NCBI RefSeq assembly: GCF_000003815.2
Contig: NC_049988.1
Span: 13,122,648-13,186,647, forward strand
Direction of reading: 5' to 3'
DNA: 64,000 nucleotides
Source of the DNA: Branchiostoma floridae
Lineage: Eukaryota; Chordata; Leptocardii; Amphioxiformes; Branchiostomatidae
Shown one piece after another: positions 58,601-64,000 of this stretch. The notes beneath the pieces were generated by a model. It did no database searches, was not told where the DNA came from, and saw nothing but the letters and a program-made list of their open reading frames with translations. Both the position numbers and the translations under genes were made by a program. Each line of letters begins with the position of its first letter. The stretch's first letter is position 1.

Positions 58601-61600
58601 CATTGGCTTTAGTGATCTCAAACTGTCAATCACCATAAGATTCAGTCCTAAACTTAAATTTAACATATAGAATATGCATAGCTGTCAGAGACTTACATGA
58701 CTGTGTAATTGTATTTTCTCCCAGGGTTAGGCCTTGACAATAGCTACCTGCTTGTTGGGGTATGATACAAAAGGCAACGAAAACACAAAACGTAAACAAA
58801 ATTAGTCCTGAGCATTATATTCCTTGGCTGGCAAACGCTTTATTTTTCGTTTCCGCAAACATCCCGGCTGGGAAATTTTATTGGATCTTTCAACATCTAG
58901 GGCCTTACCGGTAGAAAAGTTACTGGAAACTTGCCTAAGTCAGGTTACCTCTGTCTCAGCCAAACCGATAGATAGATAGATAGATCAATTGCAACTTAAA
59001 CTCATTGAGACTTACATGTTCTATGATTGCTATAAAATGTTTGATTTCGTTTTCAGATTCAAGGACATTCCTGCGACAACAGTTCCCGACGATTTCCTCT
59101 ACTCGTGGAACCCGTGTGAACCTTTCGATGAGGGCTCGTGCAAGGACGTGGCGGTATGGGGAAACTTTTCAAAATGCTATGATTTCCTTACAATATTCTC
59201 CAATACAACAGATCTATGTGCTTCTCCTTGAAATGTTTCAATCTACAATCTTCTTTCAAACGCTAGCATTATCTTTATGAAAAATCGAGATATATTTTTG
59301 GGTGTGTTTGTGTGTCTGCATGTCTATCTGCCTGTACGTGTTTCCGAATATTTGTAGTCAGCATAACTAAAGAACCACTGAATGGATTACGATGACATTT
59401 GGTATGTATGTAGGTGTTGGGAGGACGAACGTCAAGTTTGATTCTAAACTCCCTGGTATGTGACCTTGGTACTGCAGCAGAACTTCCATTTTTTGTATCT
59501 TTTGACCGGCTGGACATGCTATGGTCTTAAATTTTTTGTGGCAGATTTTTGGCGACACCTCAGGGGCGAGCCAATCGGTATATTATTCATGTTTGTTTCT
59601 TTTTGCTTGATAGGTTTGCCAGAAAACCAAAGACGGTTCGCAGTACAACGATCTTGGCCGTCATGATACGGTAGAAATCCAGGCTAGCCAGGATCCCATC
59701 ACAGGACAGTCCGCTGTGTCGTTCGGCTACACCTCTGCAGACGGACAGAGGTATTTCTCTTTTCCGCATGTAGAAGAAAAATTCACGGGTCTTAGTGGCA
59801 AGTGTGCAGATGTTGACACACTGGCAGCACCAAATCTGTAGGTGTATTTTGGCACCTTAAGACATATTAGCCGTGAGGCTCGGTGGGCGTCACTCCACCG
59901 TCATGGGGGCAGGGGCATGGCGAGTATCGAACTCAGGACCTGCTGATTCTGATTCCAACGCTCTAGCCGTTGTGCCACACAGACGCATATGGCCACGTTG
60001 ATTTGATCATATGGACGACGTGCGCGCGCAGAAATTTCTGGTGGTTTAAAAAAGGCGATTTGGGACATACTGTAAACAAAAAAATGTAGCTGCAAAATAA
60101 GCAAGTATATGCCGTACGTTGCAAAAAAGAAATATCGGAAAACGTATACTAATGTCATAGAATATTCTAAGGCCATAGTAGATATGAAAGAACACAAATG
60201 AAGAATGCATTGTTCGGTATACCTCATTCTGTGTGTTCAGTCATTTGTTGACAACCTTTCTGACCACTTAGATGTCATAATAAAGACAACTTTTGTTTGG
60301 TTTAAAGATTTTTATGTCGCCCGCTCGCATCAGTTTTAAAGCTTCCAGAAGATTTGACCCCTAATAACAGGGTCTCAATTGTCTTTCTATTACTCTTTTT
60401 CAGATCGAGTTTGATAATCGCGACCTGTGGCACTGGTGACACAGAGTTTACTGTGGACGGCCAAGACGTGCCGAATTCATATGTATGTAACTTCCTTCTT
60501 ACGTGTATATGAATATTTAATATGGTTTACACTGCATTGTTTGTGTGTGTGTGTGTGTGTGTGTGTGACAGTGCGTGTGTGTTCGTGTGCGTGTGTGTTT
60601 GATTCAAAATTTTATATACTAAGACTAGTAAGAGTAGCCTATGCTGTACCTTCTCAGCTATTCCAGTTGACCAGCGCCTGTGCCTGTCCGGGAGCGGACG
60701 TGGACTGTGCCGGTCCTGTCATCATACCTACCCCTGCCCCTACAGCAGGGCTGGGGGGCGGATCCATCTTCCTGATTATGTGAGTAACAAATATCAACAC
60801 CCTTTTCTTGTCTTTCTCATTGTTTCTGAGCATTAACTCCATTACCCATATTTCTTATTAATGAAGGTGACAAATGATCTTTGAAACGTTTACTGAAGAC
60901 TAAAAAGGTTGTGGAACGAAGAAGTTCAATGGATCCACCAACCTCATGAAACTATTTACGGATACCCCCAATTACCCTTTGACCATTTTGAAATGGCCAG
61001 ATGGTAATATTTCACCTTTTAGTATACCCTTCTGCAGCCGTATTATGGACATATTTCCTCAGTTCCTTGGTGTAATAAAACGTTTAAATCCATTTGCAGA
61101 GTTGTGTCTGCCTTCGCTGGGTATTTCCTGGTGGGCGCCATATTAAACAAGGTCATCAGGGGAAAACAAGGGTCAGAGGTCGTCCCGAATGTGCAGTTCT
61201 GGAGGAATCTGCCAGGTTACATCAAGGTACGATCATTCCTGTCGTACGGCACTTCGGATCACTCCTGTCATACGACACATTAGATCACACCTGTCGTAGG
61301 ACACTTCAGATCTCTCCTGTCGAACGGCAATTCAGATCACTTTTGTCATAAAACACATCCGATCACTTCTATCGTACGACACATCAGATCACTCCTGTCG
61401 TACTACACTTCAGGAAACTGCTGTCGTAGAACACTTCAGATCCTCCTGTCGTACGACACATAAGATCTCTCCTGTCGAACGGCAATTCAGATCACTCCTG
61501 TCGTACGACACATCGGATCACTTTTGTTGTACGACATTTCAGATCACTCCTGTCGTACTACACTTCAGATCACTCCTGCCGTTCTTTGCACACTGTACAC

Positions 61601-61771
61601 CGAAGTTTCTACCTAGTGATAAGAAGTATCCACTACTTGTAAATGTGGATTGATTAATGATTTTGGTCTAATGTTTTCTTATCAGACATTTTGTTTTTGT
61701 TTCTTTCACAGAATGGAGTTTTGTACATCATCTCTCCTTGCCGAAAGACAACAACGTATGAACAGATCTAG
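49610..61771 (+). CDS. Four-ectodomain M6P-receptor-like protein (receptor 7)
   Basis: Nineteen exons give 743 residues in one frame: 49610-49806, 50377-50473, 51108-51244, 51990-52068, 52833-52990, 53512-53608, 54154-54287, 54826-54904, 55670-55827, 56074-56170, 56614-56750, 57263-57344, 57954-58111, 59057-59153, 59614-59750, 60404-60482, 60658-60779, 61100-61226, 61712-61771. After a signal peptide, four M6PR-type domains follow at about residues 34-189, 193-345, 348-503 and 506-658, each with TCEKTGPCSC, LYSWNPC, VC/AC, CTTG or CGTG and a CACP block. One membrane span (~673-698) follows, then VVPNVQFW.NLPGYIK, and the tail SPCRKTTTYEQI ends in YxxPhi. Each inner junction is a 158-base exon fusing the end of one domain to the start of the next. 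No domain keeps the full sugar site: D1 has Lys for Arg, D2 Lys for Gln, D3 Lys for Gln and Gln for Glu, D4 Gln for Glu. Confidence 0.88.
50583..50804. mobile_element. GCGCTCTC-family MITE in receptor 7 intron 2
   Basis: TTTCCACTGAAGGCTGCGAC and ACGGTGGAAAGGGGGCC form the ends. The interior GACAGATCCGTGAACGAATT matches the 16741-16982 element. Confidence 0.65.
51288..51715. repeat. 42-bp minisatellite, about 10 copies
   Basis: The unit is built on CGTACGAACCTTATGTGATA followed by CGCACGAATCACTATGCGAAAA. Since 42 is a multiple of three and the unit lacks stops, several frames stay open on both strands (for example 51288-51689). It lies in receptor 7 intron 3, between two coding exons that splice cleanly, so it is not coding. 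Confidence 0.9.
54388..54660. mobile_element. 273-bp hairpin element in receptor 7 intron 7
   Basis: AAACTTTATATCTGAACACA and its imperfect complement at the right end, plus TCCTCTGATTCTTATGAAGT inverted near 54585-54606, show two long arms. No coding capacity. Confidence 0.75.
56757..57003. mobile_element. GCGCTCTC-family MITE in receptor 7 intron 11
   Basis: GGTGGACTCTCACTGCACTT and AAGTGCAGTGAGAGTCCACC are perfect inverted ends, starting only six bases beyond the exon 11 donor. Inside is AACGAATTTCAGAGATAAAG, shared by the family. Confidence 0.8.
57718..57926. mobile_element. GCGCTCTC-family MITE in receptor 7 intron 12
   Basis: The right end GACGCAAGTGCAGTGAGAGT pairs with GGCTTCTCTTGCGTCACG at the left. 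The interior CAACGAATTTCAAAGATAAAG is shared with the family. It ends about 28 bases before exon 13. Confidence 0.65.
58126..58362. mobile_element. GCGCTCTC-family MITE in receptor 7 intron 13
   Basis: GCACTTGGGACACCGGTG and CACCGGTGCCCCAACTGC are inverted near-copies, and the left end begins about 15 bases after the exon 13 donor. A half copy follows at 58434-58574, ending GAGAGCGTCGTCCTGGTGGA. Confidence 0.7.
58434..58574. mobile_element. Half copy of a GCGCTCTC-family MITE
   Basis: CAAATTTTAGGTCACAGAGAA and the GCGATGAGAGCGTCGTCCTGG end match the inverted left half of the 16741-16982 element. The other half is absent. Confidence 0.55.
59820..59995 (-). mobile_element. tRNA-derived SINE in receptor 7 intron 15
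   Basis: On the minus strand GTGGCACAACGGCTAGAGCG acts as an A-box-like region and CTGAGTTCGATACTCGCC as a B box. No complete cloverleaf is visible and a non-tRNA body follows. Confidence 0.6.
60540..60600. repeat. (GT)n microsatellite
   Basis: An interrupted GT run in receptor 7 intron 16. Confidence 0.9.
61228..61592. repeat. Minisatellite, ~26-bp unit, about 14 copies
   Basis: Variants of ATCACTCCTGTCGTACGACA plus CTTCAG fill most of receptor 7 intron 18, between the membrane-span exon and the tail exon. Receptor 5 has an unrelated minisatellite in the equivalent intron. Confidence 0.9.
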
Positions 61772-63054
61772 AGCCTGCAAAAGCACGCTTCTCCAATATA
61801 CAATCTTTGCCAATTCAAGGCCCAAAATCAGTTGGATGTGAAAGGCCTCCGTTTTGTAATAATTGGTAAATGTGAGGATTGGTGGAAGGAGTTCCTCCTC
61901 CAGAGTGACGGAACCCTGGTATGATTGAAGAAATCTTTTTATATTTATGTAGTGTAGACCGTTGTATAATGATTGCCCATGTACCAACCTGTTGATTACA
62001 CTAAAGATTTATTTTAAAAAAACTAGCAGATATTTAGAAAAAGAAACTGATACCCAACTATATATATATGTTTCCTTTTCTGTGTATTTTCCATTTCCGA
62101 CCCATAACACTTGGAGATCCACGACTTATCAACGTTCTCACTGAGCGACATCACGAGAAGACATTGGTTCACAAACAATGATCTTCCACTGACACCTGCA
62201 ATGAATCATCCTCCATGTGGCCATTTTATATTATTATTCAACTTCACTATTTCTGTATCGCAAGCAGCTCACTCGTGTAGTAACGATATTCTCAAAGACG
62301 ATTAAACGATTTAAATTGATAACTGAATAGCCTTATCATCTATAAGTACCTGAATGTGTTCTCATAGGACGTTTATAAGTGAATGATTAAGCATTGTCAT
62401 TACTTGGTGGCTACCCATAGTCCCCAACGAAGCATACATATCACAGGTGAAATGGTTTGCTCTGTGTATACATTATACACGACAATGCTGATATTTGAGA
62501 TAACAAAGTATGCAGTACTACAAAAGTTCTAAGGGGGTAGTGACCTCAAGTTAAGTCTGTGACAAGTTAAGGGGTAGATGACCTCAAATTAAGTCTGGAA
62601 CTTTTGATAAAACACGAAACAGTTACTGGTACAGTAGTTTCTTTGTTTTGAATCATAGATTTAAATTTTTAAAGCGCATACTATGTTAAAGAAAATCATC
62701 GTTGGCCAATACCGACGGTTTGTATATCTTAAATGTAGTGCTCTCATAGAGATTTGTCAATTAAATTTAAGAGAAATGATGTAGAAGTAAATGTTAAGGG
62801 GAGTTAAGTACGACGATAGGCTGTCTTAACTCATCCCAAATGACACCACAAGCACGTGGTCCACTGCCACTCGACACGTGAATGTACCTGCCCATACATG
62901 TACGTTCAGCACAAGCTACAGGCCAAAGGTCAAACATTACGTAATGCATTTTTACAGTCACATTGAGGAATTCTTCATCACATTATTACACAAGCGTCCT
63001 TGCGGAAGTATCACCAACGTTTACCTACCACTCAACCCAACGCAATACGTGGCC
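61772..63054. other. Intergenic stretch between receptors 7 and 8
   Basis: No gene is seen. Two CACGTG E-boxes lie at 62853-62858 and 62875-62880, about 200 bases before the receptor 8 ATG. The block GTAGTGACCTCAAGTTAAGTC and a near copy (62539 and 62575) form a short direct repeat. Confidence 0.45.
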
Positions 63055-63878
63055 ATGACGATTTCAAAATTATTTAAGCTTATATGTCGGAGCACGTGTT
63101 TGGTAACGCTAATATTTCTCGCTACCTTACGGGAGGCGAACTCGGTGGACTGCAACAAACTCAGCGCGTGTTCCTGTTCCATGGCGGACGGGTCTGGAGT
63201 CATAGACCTGTCACCTCTGGCATCTACAGACAATACCCCGAGGTAAGGAGATAAAAAGTTAAAGTTGCCCGTACATCTGTAACAGATGCTTAGGGGTGGC
63301 GCCCCTCTCCATTTCTGTAGCCCTTGGGTTACATATTTGTGCAAGCCACTACAGCAGGGTGCTAGTCGTTTGGTAGTGATGTGTGTTTAACTCCCATACT
63401 CTTCCTAATTAGTGCTGAGTGCTAAGCAGAGAAAGCAGCATGTAAAATTTTAAAGCTTTTGAGTTTTTGAGCGAACTCACGACCGAGCTCTCTATAACCT
63501 AAACTTGGAAATCACAAAAATATACAAATCTATCTATGTTGCAATCTATCCTGAGTTTACGTGGAAGCTTTCATCGCCTTCTAGAAAGTACATTCTCACC
63601 TGACACATATTTGCTGTACAAACAAACACGTGACGTTTGGTTAGCGTCTTGAGTAAATAGTTAACCCAGCATCCACATTTTGCCTTCTTATGGCGTGGTC
63701 ATGTGCACGTTTGTCGTAAGTTGGTCGTACGATTTTGTAGTGATACTTAATTGATAAATATTCATTTTTTAATCTCACAAGGTACAAAGGTTACAAGGCC
63801 ACCCAGCCTCCCGACGCATACCTGTATGACTGGAACCCATGTCAACCCTTTACTGACGGGGACTGTGTGTCTGTGGCC
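63055..63878 (+). CDS. M6PR-like: M6P-receptor-like protein, first two exons only (receptor 8, cut by window edge)
   Basis: Exon 1 is 63055-63242 and exon 2 is 63782-63878, with phases 2 and 0 as in every other member. The ATG in GCCATGA opens a signal peptide (LVTLIFLATLREANS), followed by CNKLSACSCSMADGSGVIDL and SPLAS. Exon 2 encodes PDAYLYDWNPCQPFTDGDC, the second ectodomain block. The remaining exons lie beyond the right edge, so the number of ectodomains is unknown. Confidence 0.82.
63280..63470 (-). mobile_element. SINE tail fragment in receptor 8 intron 1
   Basis: The inverted complement of this stretch matches the body of the SINE at 35434-35690, including ACATGCTGCTTTCTCTGCTTAG and GGGGCGCCACC. 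Its tRNA-like head is missing. Confidence 0.65.
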
Positions 63879-63895
63879 GTAAGTAGCAGCTCATG

Positions 63896-63976
63896 ATGAA
63901 TAGATGAATGAATGAATGAATGAATGAATGAATGAATGAATGAATGAATGAATGAATGAATGAATGAATGAATGAA
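63896..63976. repeat. (TGAA)n microsatellite
   Basis: About 20 ATGA/TGAA units lie 18 bases beyond the receptor 8 exon 2 donor. Confidence 0.97.
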
Positions 63977-64000
63977 TATAACCCTTTACTGACGGGGACT

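Noticed and set aside
61094-61351. 85-residue open frame after the receptor 7 membrane-span exon
   Set aside because: It reads exon 18 in the wrong frame and runs into the minisatellite. The spliced frame gives the conserved VVPNVQFW segment.
49610-61771. Four separate receptor genes instead of one four-domain gene
   Set aside because: No signal peptide, membrane span or tail exon is found between the domains, and the 158-base exons carry the end of one domain and the start of the next in one frame.

Overview
The window looks like animal nuclear DNA: multi-exon genes with GT-AG introns, AT-rich introns full of short inverted-repeat transposons, tRNA-derived SINEs, microsatellites and one 120-bp run of N. 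The gene families and the dense small inverted-repeat elements suggest an invertebrate deuterostome, most likely a cephalochordate (Branchiostoma-like). That assignment is an inference from style and content, not a match.

The main content is a tandem array of genes for single-pass receptors related to the cation-dependent mannose-6-phosphate receptor (M6PR, P-type lectin / MRH fold). I assembled eight by hand from splice sites: 5350-8999 (+), 19273-22924 (-), 30633-34842 (+), 36120-39763 (+), 39971-43600 (-), 44691-48200 (-), 49610-61771 (+) and the start of another at 63055-63878 (+). The six complete single-domain genes each have seven coding exons with intron phases 2-0-2-0-2-0: signal peptide and N-terminus, three ectodomain exons, an exon ending the ectodomain and opening the membrane span, an exon with the rest of the span and the conserved IPN..FW..LPG.IK segment, and a tiny tail exon. 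The gene at 49610-61771 is exceptional: 19 exons encode four ectodomains in a row before one membrane span, a short counterpart of the multi-domain cation-independent receptor. All seven proteins whose tails are in the window end exactly with a YxxPhi sorting signal.

Other genes, left to right. At 783-2450 (-) is the 5' part of a NAPE-PLD-like gene with a first exon and four tandem copies of its second exon; phase and tiny spacers suggest mutually exclusive splicing. At 9797-12190 (-) and 13664-17159 (-) is a pair of galactose-3-O-sulfotransferase-like type II membrane enzymes with the same three-exon structure. At 23856-29119 (-) is a KCTD-family BTB protein, with a first exon I place 4 kb upstream beside a CRE palindrome.

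Functional reading (inference): the receptors probably sort ligands in the endosome/lysosome system. Only three (19273-22924, 39971-43600, 44691-48200) keep all four sugar-contact residues of mannose-6-phosphate receptors (Gln, Arg, Glu, Tyr); the others have lost one or two, so the cluster may have diversified its ligands. The neighbouring sulfotransferases modify glycans, so writers and readers of sugar marks lie together, but no functional link is shown. The array is rich in inverted-repeat elements and minisatellites, which could help drive its unequal recombination.
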